64,000 bases of DNA from Ailurus styani (GCA_002007465.1 LNAC01000336.1:1312423-1376422); one strand, 5' to 3'; shown: positions 22,836 through 34,628, counted from the first letter of the stretch. Numbers and translations: made by a program. Notes: generated from the sequence alone by a model not told the origin.

Positions 22836-23057
22836 ATTTGTTTATTATAGTTCTGCTGATGACAGATTCTCTTTTCCTTCTTTATTTCTGCCTTATTCTC
22901 AAAGGATTGTTTTCATTGGATTTGGAGTTCAGGGTTGGCAGATTTGGGGTATGTTTTAGCATTGAAAAATGTTGTACCACTTCTTTCTGGCCTCCGTGGT
23001 TTCTGGTGAGAAATCCTGTGTCATTCAAATTGTTTTTCCCCTGTAAGGAGGTATTAT

Positions 23058-23148
23058 TTCTCGCTCTGTCTCTTTGTCTCTCTCTCTCAGTGTGTGTCTC
23101 TCTGTCTCTGTTACCCTCTCTCTTCGTATCTCTCTCTGTCTCTCTGCT
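23058..23148 (+). repeat. (TCTCTG)n-rich low-complexity run
   Basis: Irregular TCTC/TGTC units inside the L1M block. The leucine/serine-rich peptides predicted across it (22838-23321) are artefacts. Confidence 0.85.
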
Positions 23149-23666
23149 TTTTAAATTTTCCTTTGTCTTTAGTTTTGAGAAGCTTATCTGTGATATGCCT
23201 TGGCCTGGGTTTCTTTGAGTTCATCTTGTTTGAGATCACTCAGCTTCTTGAATCTGTAGGTTTATATTTTTTGCTAAATCTAGGAAGTTTTCTGTTTTTA
23301 TTTCCTCAACTAATTTTTTAGTCCTGTTCTCCTTCCCTCTTCTTCTGATGACATGAAAAGTAGAATTTTGTTATAGTCCTACCAGTCTCTGCTCATTTTT
23401 TTTTCCTTTTTCTCTAGTTTCTCTCTCTCATTCAGTTTGGGTAATTTCCATTGTTCTGTCTTCAAGTTCATGCATTCTTTCCTTTGTCATATCCACTCTA
23501 CTAATGAATCTGTATAATGAGTTTTCTATCAGTTATTGTAATTCTTTATGTTCTGAAGTTTTCATTGGGTTCTTTATATTTTGTGTTTCAGGAGACTTTC
23601 TATTTTTTAATGTTTTATTATTTTTTAATTTAGTGTGGGTTCTTTTAGTCTTTGTCAGATAATTCT

Positions 23667-23865
23667 CTCTCTTTTTTAAAGATTTATTTATTTATTTGAG
23701 AAAGAGCGAGCATGGGTGCATTAGGGAGGGGCAGAGGGAGAGAAACAGACTCTCCGCTGAGTGCAGAGGCCAACAGCTACCTGATATCAGGACCCTGAGA
23801 TCATGACCTGAGCAGAAGAAACCAAGAGTCCAACACTTAACCGACTGAGCCATCCAGGCACCCCT
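23667..23865 (-). mobile_element. Can-SINE, antisense, inside L1M
   Basis: Identical TSDs GTCAGATAATTCT at 23654-23666 and 23866-23878, which cut the L1M phrase 'tttgtcagataattctagca'. The body shows older substitutions. Confidence 0.95.
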
Positions 23866-24523
23866 GTCAGATAATTCTAGCATCACTGTAATCTCAGTAT
23901 TATCCACTGATTTTTTTCATTCATGTTGAAATTTTCCTGGTTCTTGGTATGACAAGTGGTTTTCAGTAGAAACCTATGTATGTGAGTACTGTGTTATGAG
24001 ACTCTGAATCCTATTTAAACCTCTGCTTTCTCTGATACTGCTCTAGTGGGGAAAGGGGTGAGGAAGTGTTGTTTCACTACTGCCAGGTGAGGATAAAGAG
24101 GGAGGGTCTTCTAATTACTGGGCAGGTGGGTGTCCCCACTAGGTCTTCACTGATTTCTCCCTGGCTTGGAAAAGGAGTAATGTTTCGTTACTTCCTTCTT
24201 CATGGTCTTGGCACCACAGGGGACACAGGAGGGGGCTCATTAAGCAACTGATGGGAAAGAAAGTCTTGGCCTCCCTATTCCCCTATTGATTTTCTCTGAT
24301 ACCACCCAGTAAGGTGGGGGTTGGGGTGTCTTCTTACAGTCTGGTGAGTGTGCAAGTCCTGGTTCCCCATGTGACTTCTGCCAAAGTAGGTAGGGGTGGG
24401 GACCACTGTTTTCTTCTGTGGTGTTTGACTAGAATAGAGTGACTTTTATCTAAATATTTTGTTTTTTAATCTTTCTCTTTCCTGGTCCCTAGCCTAGAGT
24501 AAACAGCCATTTGCTAGAGGTTT

Positions 24524-24592
24524 TTGTTTTTTGTTTTTTGTGTTTTTTTTGGATTTTTTGTTTTTTTGTTTTATTTTGTTTTGTTTAATCTG
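24524..24592 (+). repeat. T-rich (TTTTG)n run
   Basis: Runs of T broken by single G or A bases. It gives a phenylalanine-rich frame on plus and a lysine-rich frame on minus, neither real. Confidence 0.8.
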
Positions 24593-24852
24593 CTTACTTT
24601 GCTGTTTCCAGGTTGCTCCTTGGTTCAGTTCCAGGTCTAGAACACATGAAGCAAATAGAAAACTAAGGGAATTCACCATGTTGATCCTTGTATCCCAAGG
24701 TCACTATCTGGTCCTTTCTCTACCTTTCAGTCATCTTAAGTTAATTTCATATATAATGCCCTAGGTTCTTAGTTGTATTTAGTGGAGAAATAGAGGAAAA
24801 CACATCCAATCCATCTTCCCCGAAAACTTTGTTTACCTATATGTATAATTTT

Positions 24853-25029
24853 AATTTTTTTTAAGATTTTATTTGTCAGAAAGAGCATAAGCAGGGGGAG
24901 CAGCAGGCAGAGGGAGAAGCAGACTCCCACTGAGCAAGGAGCCTGACGTGGGATTTAATCCCAGGACCCTGGGATCATGCCCTGAGCTGAAGGCAGATGC
25001 TTAACTGACTGAGCCACCCAGGCATCTCC
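24853..25029 (-). mobile_element. Can-SINE, antisense (first assembly copy)
   Basis: TSDs ATATGTATAATTTT at 24839-24852 and 25030-25043. The purine block is short and the head is 'gcttaactgactgagcc'. Confidence 0.92.
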
Positions 25030-25076
25030 ATATGTATAATTTTNTGAAAACTTTGTTTACCTATATATATAATTTT

Positions 25077-25253
25077 AATTTTTTTTAAGATTTTATTTGT
25101 CAGAAAGAGCATAAGCAGGGTGAGCAGCAGGCAGAATGAGAAGCAGACTCCCACTGAGCAAGGAGCCTGACGTGGGATTTAATCCCAGGACCCTGGGATC
25201 ATGCCCTGAGCTGAAGGCAGATGCTTAACTGACTGAGCCACCCAGGCATCTCC
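25077..25253 (-). mobile_element. Can-SINE, antisense (second copy of the same locus)
   Basis: Same element and same flanks as 24853-25029, offset 224 bp, with the left TSD reading ATATATATAATTTT. Probably the same chromosomal insertion represented twice. Confidence 0.85.
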
Positions 25254-25321
25254 ATATGTATAATTTTAAATGCGCTATCCATTGAGTGATCTGAAAGCAT
25301 TTAAACAAAATGAAACTATTC

Positions 25322-25520
25322 TTTTTTTTTTAAGATTTATTTATTTATTAGAGCATGTGTGGGAGTGAGTGGGGGGGCGAGCAAAGGGAGAGAATCTTCA
25401 AGTAGATTCTACACTGAGAATGAAGTCAGGTGTAGGGCTCAATCCCACGAACCATAAGATCATGACCTGAGCTGAAACCAGTTGCTGGACACTTAACCAA
25501 CTGAGCCACCCAGGCACCCC
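25322..25520 (-). mobile_element. Can-SINE, antisense, old
   Basis: Flanked by AAAATGAAACTATTC (25307-25321) and AAAATAAAATTATCC (25521-25535), 12 of 15 bases matching. The head is of the older type, with extra ACCAGTTGCTGGACA. Confidence 0.88.
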
Positions 25521-25535
25521 AAAATAAAATTATCC

Positions 25536-25923
25536 TAAAAATATTCTAAATGGCCATCTATTTAAAAAATATGACCATTATATTAGATTGAAACATAGGA
25601 AATTGTTGATATTCAATAGTTTCTAACCTATAAAATGTCATTTTCATGGGAAAATGATTTGCTATGTTGCATTAAAAATTTTGATGCACTAGGATGTCAC
25701 TAGTAATGGCATACCAATTCAAGTCAGAGAAAGAAGGGAGGGGAAGATACTCATAGATAACTTCAGTGATATCATAATAATCTTGCCAACAACTCACAAA
25801 TTAAGACATTTTTGGTTATTTTTATGTTTTAATGAATTAAAACTACGTATGAAGTTTAAGTTGCAAATGTCAGGTATTTCTGTCAAGAAAAGCTATATAG
25901 ACTGTGCTTTGCAAACATATAAG
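25536..25923. other. Unassigned AT-rich sequence
   Basis: Nothing recognised. Confidence 0.4.
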
Positions 25924-26329
25924 CGTCACTCATGTAACATAGAATCATAACATTGTTGATTAGTAAGAAAATTTTCTGGTAAATGACAGCAAAATGTCCT
26001 GCCCTGACAAAATTAGTTTATTACAATAGTTTTTCAAAACATGGAAATAAAGTGTCTTAGAAGGGTAACACCTTTTTCTAATGTGAACAGGTGTATCTAT
26101 CGGCTAGTAAAAACACATAAATATTTTNCGTCACTCATGTAACATAGAATAACATTGTTGATTAGTAAGAAAATTTTCTGGTAAATGACAGCAAAATATC
26201 CTGCCCTGACAAAATTAGTTTATTACAATAGTTTTTCAAAACATGGAAATAAAGTGTTTTAGAAGGGTAACACCTTTTTCTAATGTGAACAGGTGTATCT
26301 ATCGGCTAGTAAAAACACATAAATATTTT
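25924..26329 (+). repeat. Direct duplication of ~203 bp across a single N (N at 26128)
   Basis: 25924-26127 (204 bp) and 26129-26329 (201 bp) are near identical. The second lacks three bases (GAATCATAAC versus GAATAAC) and has two visible transitions. Same pattern as at 25044. Confidence 0.9.
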
Positions 26330-26692
26330 CTTAAATCAACTGGATTCTTGAGGCACAAAGATAATTAAACATTGAAAATGTTTTTATTTGGTATGAGTGA
26401 GGTTCCAGGTAATGTTTAAAAGCACCACCTATTGAGAGGTAGGGAAAGGGTGCTTGTTCAGTTTTCTGGTCTGCACAGACTGTATCTGTAAGCCACAGGA
26501 TAGTCTGAGAGCCAGATATGAAACAGAGAAAAACATTCTTCCTCCTGGAAGGGACGACACTCTTTTCATAGGGAGAAGCATTATTTGTTTCTGAGAATCC
26601 ATATCTATCAGGTGCATAATAAATATTAATACTTTCCAGATTTGGGAAATAAATTTTCAGTGTTTAGGGAGCACCTTTACTCATTTTTAGTT
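26330..26692. other. Unassigned sequence
   Basis: No gene or repeat recognised. Confidence 0.4.
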
Positions 26693-27095
26693 TAAACCTT
26701 TCTTTATTTTCCTAGATAACTTAAATAAGCTATCTGGGGCTGTACCAGATGTCATCTTAAATAAATGGTTGCATATTCATATAATTTTGTTAAGCTAAAT
26801 AAATTATCTAACCACTGTCTCAGAGGTCAATAAGTGCTTTCTAGATTTTTGGTTCAAACAAAACTACTTAAGGAAACTGCTAGGTTCANTAAAAAAAAAT
26901 AAACCTTTCTTTATTTTCCTAGATAACTTAAATAAGCTATCTGGGGCTGTACCAGATGTCATCTTAAATAAATGGTTGCATATTCATATAATTTTGTTAA
27001 ACTAAATAAATTATCTAACCACTGTCTCAGAGGTCAATAAGTGCTTTCTAGATTTTTGGTTCAAACAAAACTACTTAAGGAAACTGCTAGGTTCA
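26693..27095 (+). repeat. Direct duplication of 196 bp across a single N (N at 26889)
   Basis: 26693-26888 and 26900-27095 are both 196 bp with about one difference (TTAAGCTAAA versus TTAAACTAAA). The N is followed by TAAAAAAAAA before the second copy begins. Confidence 0.9.
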
Positions 27096-27834
27096 AGTGC
27101 TAAATGGTAAAAACATCAGGGAGGAGGTTAGAAGATAGATTCTGGACACATACACACTTTTGACTGGCACACTTCCTAGAGTGGGACAAATTGTTCTCAA
27201 CTCTTGCCTGGTGGTTACTGTTAGCAATACAAAGCCATTAAATTCAATAGTGACCTCAGCATCAAACCTCACCCAAATAGCCTCCAGTTTCACAGCTTGA
27301 ATCTCCAATTGCATTGATTCATCTCCATCCCCTGTCTAGATAGTCTTCATAATGAGAGCTTTCTCCCTATGGACTGAGCTTGATTTTGACAATCCCACTC
27401 TTGGTAATCACAGTGCTTTGAACTCATTCCCAGGCATGAATTTCCACTGACTATTGTCAGTCAATCTGTTCACTTCCAGCTGTTAAAGTTCAGAGTCATT
27501 GGACACAATTAAGAAGTAGAGAAAGAATCTTCTTCCATCACATAAATGGTGATGATGTAATTGGAAAAAATCACTCATCTGATTACACACAGTTCTCCGG
27601 TTTCATTTGTAAAAGTTTGTTCTCTCCAACTACTTTATAAAAGTGTAAGGGGGAGCAATCAAGTGGTTTTCTTCTTTAAAACTCACAGAGCCTATGCATG
27701 TGGCTAGGCATAGTGTTAACAGTTAATTGATGCTTATTGACTTGACTTAATGAGCCTTAGCTATTCAGTTATATTTTTTGAGGTTAATTATTTAAAGGGA
27801 ATTTATGATTAGCCACATGTGGATTATTATCCTC
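27096..27834. other. Unassigned sequence
   Basis: No recognisable gene or young repeat. Confidence 0.4.
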
Positions 27835-27945
27835 ACTGTGTGTCTATGATAGAAACTGCTAGGTACGAGGGATACCAAGGAGGAATAAGTAAAGGTATCT
27901 TGTCTTCAAGCAGATTATAGACAAATAGAAATAATCAGATGCAAG
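27835..27945 (-). mobile_element. L2-like 3' end, antisense
   Basis: 'actgctaggtacgagggata' followed by 'tcttgtcttcaagcagatta' fits the reverse complement of the L2 terminus. Degraded. Confidence 0.45.
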
Positions 27946-28089
27946 ATATAAAGAGATGCATCCTGGAAGAGATACACCAAGCTAAAGTAGATCAGAAAAA
28001 AAAAGTAAAGATTTCTTGCAACTGCATGTTCTTGGAAAGATTCATGGAAGGGATGATCTTTGAACTGGGTTTTTAAAACTGGATATGCA

Positions 28090-28296
28090 TGGGCGCCTGG
28101 GTGGCTCAGTGGGTTAAAGCCTCTGCTTTCGGCTCAGGTCATGATCTCAGGGTCCTGGGATCGAGGCCCGCATCGGGCTCTCTGCTCATCAGGAAGCCTG
28201 CTTCCCCCTCTCTCTCTGCCTGCCTCTCTGCCTCCTTGTGATCTCTCTCCTGCTGTGAAATAAATAAATAAAATCTTTAAAAACAAAAACAAAAAA
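28090..28296 (+). mobile_element. Can-SINE, sense, young mustelid-type
   Basis: Starts GGGCGCCTGGGTGGCTCAG with GTGGGTTAAAGCC. Identical TSDs AAAACTGGATATGCA at 28075-28089 and 28297-28311. Tail AAACAAAAACA-rich. Confidence 0.97.
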
Positions 28297-28311
28297 AAAA
28301 CTGGATATGCA

Positions 28312-29041
28312 GAAACAGAAAGAAGTAATTTAAGGAGAAATATTTATTGACAATAGTTTATATATGTCATGTACTTATTTAATATCTACCTTGTTATTTA
28401 TAAAATGTTTGTGCTTATCTCCACTGAATGATTTCTGACATGGCAGAAATTATGTTGGTCAGAGTTCAGAGATCATAGCAATATATCCTGAAGGCCTTGA
28501 TTAGCTATAGATTCCAACTAGATGTGAATAAGGATCACATGTCAACTCTAAAATTATTATTTTTAAAATGTAATTTTAGAGACATATTCATTTATTTTGC
28601 ACATTCAATAAATGGTTCCTGAGGCCGTGCTATGTGCCAGGCATTTTGATTTTTACCCTACTTTAAAAAGGCAATCGTGAATTAATATATTTCACCATCT
28701 ATTTATTTGGAAAAATATATGGCAAACAAACTACAATGCTAAGTGTTAAATATTATAATGGAGATATTTTCAGTAAATTTTTGATAGCATGCAGATGTGG
28801 GAGAGATTAATTTTGTATGTGAAAGTCAGGGGAAGCTAGAAATAAGAGAACATGTTTTAAGTTAGATCTTACAGAATAAGCAGTCATTTAAGTGTGTACC
28901 TTGTGGGCAACATATACAGATTAGGGCTTTCTATGGCAGAGGGTAAAGCTGAAGCAAAGGCATGGAGTCATGATAATCACTTTATCATCATAATTTGTAA
29001 AGAGCCCTGTGTGGCCAAGGAAAGTTGGGTGGGACTCAAGA
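28312..29041. other. Unassigned AT-rich sequence
   Basis: A short L2-like phrase 'tgctatgtgccaggcatttt' occurs near 28628. Otherwise nothing recognised. Confidence 0.4.
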
Positions 29042-29057
29042 TTTAAAAGGCATGTAG

Positions 29058-29121
29058 ATCCATCCATGTCGTTCCAAATGCCAAGATTTCTTGGTGTTTT
29101 TTCATGGCTGCATAATATTCC

Positions 29122-29157
<36 letters not shown>

Positions 29158-29595
29158 CGCATGTGTGTGTCTCTATACACACATATGTATATATATATAT
29201 ATGTATATATACCACATCTTCTTTATCCATTCATCTGTCGATGGACTTAGAGGCTATTATGCTAAGTGAAATAAGTCAATCAGAGAAAGATAATTATCAT
29301 ATGCTCTCACTGATATGAAGAATTTGGGAAACAAGACAGAGGATCATAGGGGAAGGGAGGGAAAAATGAAACAAGATGAAACCAGAGAGGGAGACAAACC
29401 GTAAGAGACTCTTAATCTCAGGAAACAAACTGAGGGTTGCTAGAGGGGAAGGGGGTAGGAAGGAATGGGGTGGCTGGGTGACGGACACTGGGAACGGTAT
29501 GTGCCATGGTGAGTGCTGTGAATTGTGTAAGACTGATGAATCACAGGCCTGTACCCCTGAAACAAATAATACATTATATGTTAATTAAAATTTTT
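29058..29595 (+). mobile_element. L1 3' insertion with 5' inversion (twin priming)
   Basis: 29058-29246 is antisense L1 ORF2 ('gatccatccatgtcgttcca', 'ttcatctgtcgatggac'). At 29247 it flips to sense ('ttagaggctattatgctaag') and runs to the carnivore L1 3' end 'ataatacattatatgttaat' plus A-rich tail. TSDs TTTAAAAGGCATGTAG (29042-29057) and TTTAAAAGGCTTGTAG (29596-29611) differ at one base. Both halves come from neighbouring parts of the L1 3' end. Confidence 0.92.
29124..29160 (+). repeat. (GT)n microsatellite inside the inverted L1 part
   Basis: GT repeat followed by GCGTGCGC and, at 29187-29214, by a TATATG-rich patch. It replaces the short TGTATATATA phrase normally found at this L1 position, so it arose after insertion or was expanded in the source copy. 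Confidence 0.9.
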
Positions 29596-29611
29596 TTTAA
29601 AAGGCTTGTAG

Positions 29612-31891
29612 AAACACACATCTAGGGCATGGACACGGTAAGGGATGGCCATAATGGATCTTAGAATAAGAAACCTAAAGACAATACTTATCATCACTGA
29701 TATGGATAAAAGTGCCCTTCAAAAACTTTCAGACAGCCTGGAAAATCAGCATGCTAGACACTGATACCACCTCTGCTACTTACCAGCTTGGTGGGCAAGT
29801 TACCTACCTTCTAAATTTCAGGCTTCACTTTCATAAATGAGGATGAGAGAATTAATCCAGTTCTTTAGTTTACTAGTTAACTTGTGAGATAACAACAAAC
29901 CATTGAACAAGCACCGGCATAGAATAGAACTAAAAATTCCTATTACTGTTAATATTGAAGAAGGCTAAATGTGGAACCCTAGAGAGCATTGACATTCATG
30001 CCAGAATTAATAAAAGAGCAAAAGAGAGAAAGTATTCAGAAAGGTAGAAAGAGCCAATAGGTGAGTAATTTCATAAAGCCTCATGGAAAGAAAAGCTCCA
30101 AAATGTGGAAGAATAAGAAGATCACATTCCATTCCTCAAGTCCAGAAGGAGCCCCGAAAAGAAAACAGGTCTTTGGTGACCCTTATTTAGAATAGTTCCA
30201 TCTTTATTCTCAGGATGGAAGTTTAATATATAGTCTTGGAGGTAAGCAAGGGGACGAAGTAAAATTATAATAGTTTGTTATTTAAGGTAAATGGACTGTA
30301 GGTTAATTAGAGAGTGAGATGGAGTAGATTTTTTAGAATGTGGATGTCTTAATTGCACTCTCAAGCAAAAGAAATGACATCCATGGAGGAAGAAACATTA
30401 ATGAATAAGAAGAGGTATTTAATAGAAAATGTCCCAAAGAAGATTTTAAAAATAGGATCAAAGGCACAAGTAGAGATATTCTCAATGAAGAAAAAAAAAA
30501 GGTAAGGAAGCCTTCTTGATTCAGACAGGGAAAAGTTTATCAAAGTATGGATTTGAGATAGGGGAGGAGATGTAAACGCCCTACTCCTAATAGCTCCTGT
30601 TTCCTGGGAAGTTGAAGTCCGGGTAACTAAAACTGAGAGATTTATTAACAGAGAAATCTGGAAGGGAGTGGAAAGGCTTGAAACTACTTAGAAAGGAAAG
30701 GTTGTGAGTTCAGAATAAATCAATGTTTTTCATAGCATTTATGAAAAACCACATGATATTGGAACATATTAATAAAAAAAACGTCAGTCAGAATGGGTAA
30801 GTGTTTTTCTCTGGAAGTGCTAGGTGGTCCACTCATATGAAGATAGAAAACTAACAATTGACTTGACCCAAGTGGGAAATAATTGAGGACCCCTCTGAGT
30901 GTTTTCAAAGTGTTTGAGTTTCAGCCTAGGGAAAGGAGATATAAATAGCTTGAGAGGATTAAAGAATGTAAGATAGTCTGTGCCCTCAGGAAGGTTTTAC
31001 TCTAGAAGAAAAAAACTATGACATAATAAAGGCAATATAACATAAACAGTATATAATAAGTACTTTAAGGGTGATAAAACAAGTATTGTAAGGGCTTAGA
31101 AAAAAAAGTGGAATAAACTAAGGTAATGAGAAAAGTTTATTTCATGACAATGACTTTGATAGACCTTTAGGAAGATTTAAGAGAACAGCCATGTTGCTAT
31201 TAGCTAAAAGTGTTCCTTGTTATTTTAAATTTACATTATTTTTCTGTTCTTGACCTGTATTATTAGGATTTGGGAAAAATCAGTTTCCATAAATCAGACA
31301 CTCAAATAGTCCCTAGAGAGAACCTGACTATTAGGCAGTGTGACGAATCTTCCCAAGAATGGTTGTTCATAGCATACATACCTCTGTTCTGATAACAACT
31401 GAAAGCCAGGATCCACCTTAAGACTGGAAACAAGCATTTGAGTGTTAGTGACTCAATAGGATCAGAGTTCTGAAAATGGAAAGAACATCATCTACTCTTG
31501 ACTACCAGAGAGGAATGATGGGATATGGACAAGATGCCTGGAAAATATCGCCTTCTCTCAAAGCCATATGACCATCAACAAAGCTAAGTAGAGATTTTTG
31601 AAGCTAACTTTTCATCAGTCAGCCTTCAAAGCATGACATGTGCTGCAGGTAAAAGCCAAGTGGAAAGAAATGAGTAAGAGCGAAGAAGACAGTTTTCAAT
31701 ACTCAGAGAGACACCCAACAGGGGAAGGAACTGGAGGTCAGCGCAGTATAGTAAGAAGCTAAAGGGTGGAAGAAATGTGCTTTCTTTATTCCTAAAATAA
31801 AGGACCAAAGTAAGACAAATACTAGAGTAACCATAGAATACAATTAACAAGCAATCCAAAAACAGAGGAATTGATCTGTGATGTCTATACC
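29612..31891. other. Mostly unassigned sequence
   Basis: 2.3 kb without a recognised gene. Around 30955-31110 'gtctgtgccctcaggaaggttttactctag' is compatible with a degraded antisense L2. Short frames at 30361, 30720 and 31626 lack domains. Confidence 0.4.
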
Positions 31892-31907
31892 AGAAATAGG
31901 CCTAAAG

Positions 31908-32147
31908 GGCGCCTGGGTGGCTCAGTGGGTTAAAGCCGCTGCCTTCGGCTCAGGTCATGATCCCAGGGTCCTGGGATCGAGGCCCACATCGGGCTCTCTG
32001 CTCGGCAGGGAGCCTGCTTCCTCCTCTCTCCTCTCTCTCTGCCTGCCTCTCTGCCTACTTGTAATCTCTCTCTCTGTGTCAAATGAATAAATAAAATCTT
32101 TAAAAAAAAAAACAAAGGTGAAACAGAAGTGGTAGAACTTAGCAAAA
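31908..32147 (+). mobile_element. Can-SINE, sense, young, with 3' transduced sequence
   Basis: A complete body (31908 to ~32100) ends in an A11 run at 32102-32112. It is followed by about 31 bp of non-SINE sequence (32113-32143) and a short A-run. Only then comes the second TSD AGAAATAGGCCTAAAG (32148-32163), identical to 31892-31907. The extra segment therefore moved with the SINE. Confidence 0.93.
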
Positions 32148-32163
32148 AGAAATAGGCCTAAAG

Positions 32164-33364
32164 ACACTCTGAAAAGAGGTGAGAATCCTACCAGTCTTAT
32201 ATTGACACCAAATAAAACCTATCTTGGGTCACCATTTGGGCACTGTAGCCTCGTATTTTATGTAAATAAGTTGAATAAACACTAAACTTGGGGAACTCGC
32301 ACGGGAATATTTAAGAAAAGAAACAGAGAAAGGGAATGAGGAAAAAAAGACTTAACACTGCTAATGTTTTAGTAAATATTTAATATTTTAGCAACTTTCA
32401 GCAGATGTTCTATCTTTACATATGAAAGAAGCTTTCAGGACATTTCTAACAAAAATGTCTTTCAAAACTGTGAAGATTTATTCTTCTCCAAGATAAGCAC
32501 ACAAGTGCACACACTAAGATTGCAGTGGTGGATTGATAAACTGTAAACACATAGTGGCATAATTCAGGAAAAACTAAAAACATTTGGATTGAAGCTAAGA
32601 GTTGGGGAGAGAAGGTACTGAAAGATCATGCAAAAGTCATCAGACCCATTTGAAAAAAATATTAACTGGTGCCATTTCTTAAAGGAATCAGAGATGACTC
32701 ATGAAACACCAACTCACCTATGGAGAATTGGTAGAATCCACTGCCTTCTTGAGAAGAGAGGTATGGCTCAATCCTTCCATGTAGCATTCAAGAACACAAT
32801 TATAAAATGTTAAATTAATTCTAAACCACTAGGAGTAAAAGCCATAAAAATAAATCCTTCCCAGTTCCCTTTGGTTTCCTTTAAAGACACTAAATGGTAA
32901 GAATGTTTGGCTCAGTTGTATGCGGGATTTTCTCAATCACAGCTCCTCATTCTTCCCAGTTCCTCAAATCTAAGCCAGTGCTGTGTCCCTGAAGGTCACT
33001 AAGGACACCTTTTCATCACAATGTTACTACAGAGGAAAACAACATTGAGGGCATCTTTTTAATGTTTTTCAGGTCTCTGCTGTGTTTGTCCCACACAAGA
33101 AATCTTTTGAGAGGTAAGATATAAAGGGAAATGGTTTATTAATAATTAAAGCCACTTGATAAACTACCCACTCAGACTGCCTCCTATGGATGTGAATGAT
33201 GTTCGGGTTTTCTTAAGTCTAAATGCCATTAATGCAGTAGTGTTCTGAAAGATCCTCCCATGGGTACTTACTGTTTTCATCTTTGTACTGAATCTGTCAC
33301 TATTCCCCACACATATGGTAGTCCCATTCAACAATGACTCTGGTCCTCTGGAGTAAGGCTGAGT
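32164..33364. other. Unassigned sequence
   Basis: No recognisable gene or repeat. Confidence 0.4.
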
Positions 33365-33575
33365 AGTTAAAATCTTACTGTTTGGAAGCTATCCAGCCTG
33401 CATTCAAACACAGACTGCATTCTTCACTAAGTCTCACTTCCTTCACTGTGAATTGGGGCTACTGTTAGCCCAAAGGAAGGTAGAGAAGATTAAATGAAAT
33501 GATGCCGGTACAGTGCTTGGGAAATAGTAAGTTGTAGTGGTTGTTGTGCATTAATTATTATTGTAATTATACTTT
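33365..33575 (+). mobile_element. MIR SINE
   Basis: Near full-length degraded MIR order: 'agcctgcattcaaacacaga', 'cacttccttcactgtgaatt', 'gattaaatgaaatgatgcc', 'agtgcttgggaaatagtaag', 'attattattg'. Confidence 0.7.
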
Positions 33576-34628
33576 CCACCAGCTGGGATTTTTCTTCTAT
33601 TCTAACCTGTGTCTTACTAGGCTTTCAGTGTACAGCTTAGGCCCACTTTTCACCAATTATTTTACTACTTATTATATTCACACTCTAAATTACATGTCTT
33701 ATGAATCTATGTAATTTTAACATTTGATAATATCATTTTATCCATAAATCATTTATTAAAATATTTCCTTTCCTACAACTAGGAATTAATGAATTTCAGG
33801 CAAGGTTTTTGACTTTGTACTGTATATATTTGAATTCCTCTTACGGTTTTGCCATGAGGAAGGCACATCATCCCTATTTAATAAATATGAGTGATTTAAT
33901 ATATTATTCTTTCATCTACAAAATGATTACTCTTCATTGGCATTGCTAGCAATAATTAATTAAAAAGGTCTTTTTAATGCCAAATCTCATAAATTCAGAG
34001 TATGTCAGGGCATCTTCCTGTTGGAATCATTGAAAAGTTTGTTTCCTTTTTAAGAAATGAAATTATCTAACTCTTAATAGACTGTAGATGTCTGTATATC
34101 CCAGCAACATTAACAAAGGCAACTAAATCATTGTTCTTGTGATTTTCACAGAATGAACCAGAAATATGGGGGAAATGTGTGTGTAGTGGGAGGTATATGA
34201 GCCCTAGAAGGTAATGGCCATTCGTGTGCAAAAATTGTTAAGGAATTTCTGCCTAATAAAGTGTTAAAGATACTCATATTTCTCCTCTGTTCAAGAGCAG
34301 TGTACTTGGGAAGTAACTAGAGGAAATTATGTTCAAACCTTACTGACACCCGTAATTTGGAGTTAAGTGAAATGATGCCAGGAAAGTGCTTAGGAAAGCA
34401 GACAAGAGGATTATCCCAATCAAAAAACCTGTTAGGAAACTAGACTTTCTTTGGAATGATGCTTACAATGAACAGAAAGTTCTACCTTTGTAAAAGTGCT
34501 TCTTTTCAGAGGGAATAATCATCAAAGAGATGACAGAGAGAAAACCAAGTTAGCAAGGCAAGGCCTCTTCTGCCATGAGCTGATGTCTGCATTGGCTAAG
34601 AAAATAAGGCTAGAATGCGTATCTCTTA
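33576..34628. other. Unassigned AT-rich sequence
   Basis: No gene or repeat recognised. Confidence 0.4.

Larger units (their letters stand above)
22840..24826 (+). mobile_element. Old L1M 3' UTR region, sense
   Basis: Long T-rich block with the L1ME/L1MC-type order: 'gtttctggtgagaaatcctg', 'gatatgccttggcctgggtt', 'gatcactcagcttcttgaat', 'ttcaagttcatgcattcttt', and finally 'ccaatccatcttcccc' near 24820, a typical L1M terminus. Interrupted by a TC-rich run and by a SINE at 23667. No coding capacity. Confidence 0.65.
24822..25267 (+). repeat. Direct duplication of 222 bp across a single N (N at 25044)
   Basis: 24822-25043 and 25046-25267 are both 222 bp and differ at only a few bases (for example ATGTAT/ATATAT, GGGGGAG/GGGTGAG). 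The unit contains a whole SINE plus its non-SINE flank. Equal length, a lone N at the joint and near identity point to unmerged contig ends rather than biology. Confidence 0.9.

Noticed and set aside
24822..27095. Cluster of tandem direct repeats read as segmental duplication or a repeat array
   Set aside because: Each pair meets at a single N and the pairs are unrelated to each other, so unmerged assembly overlaps explain them better.
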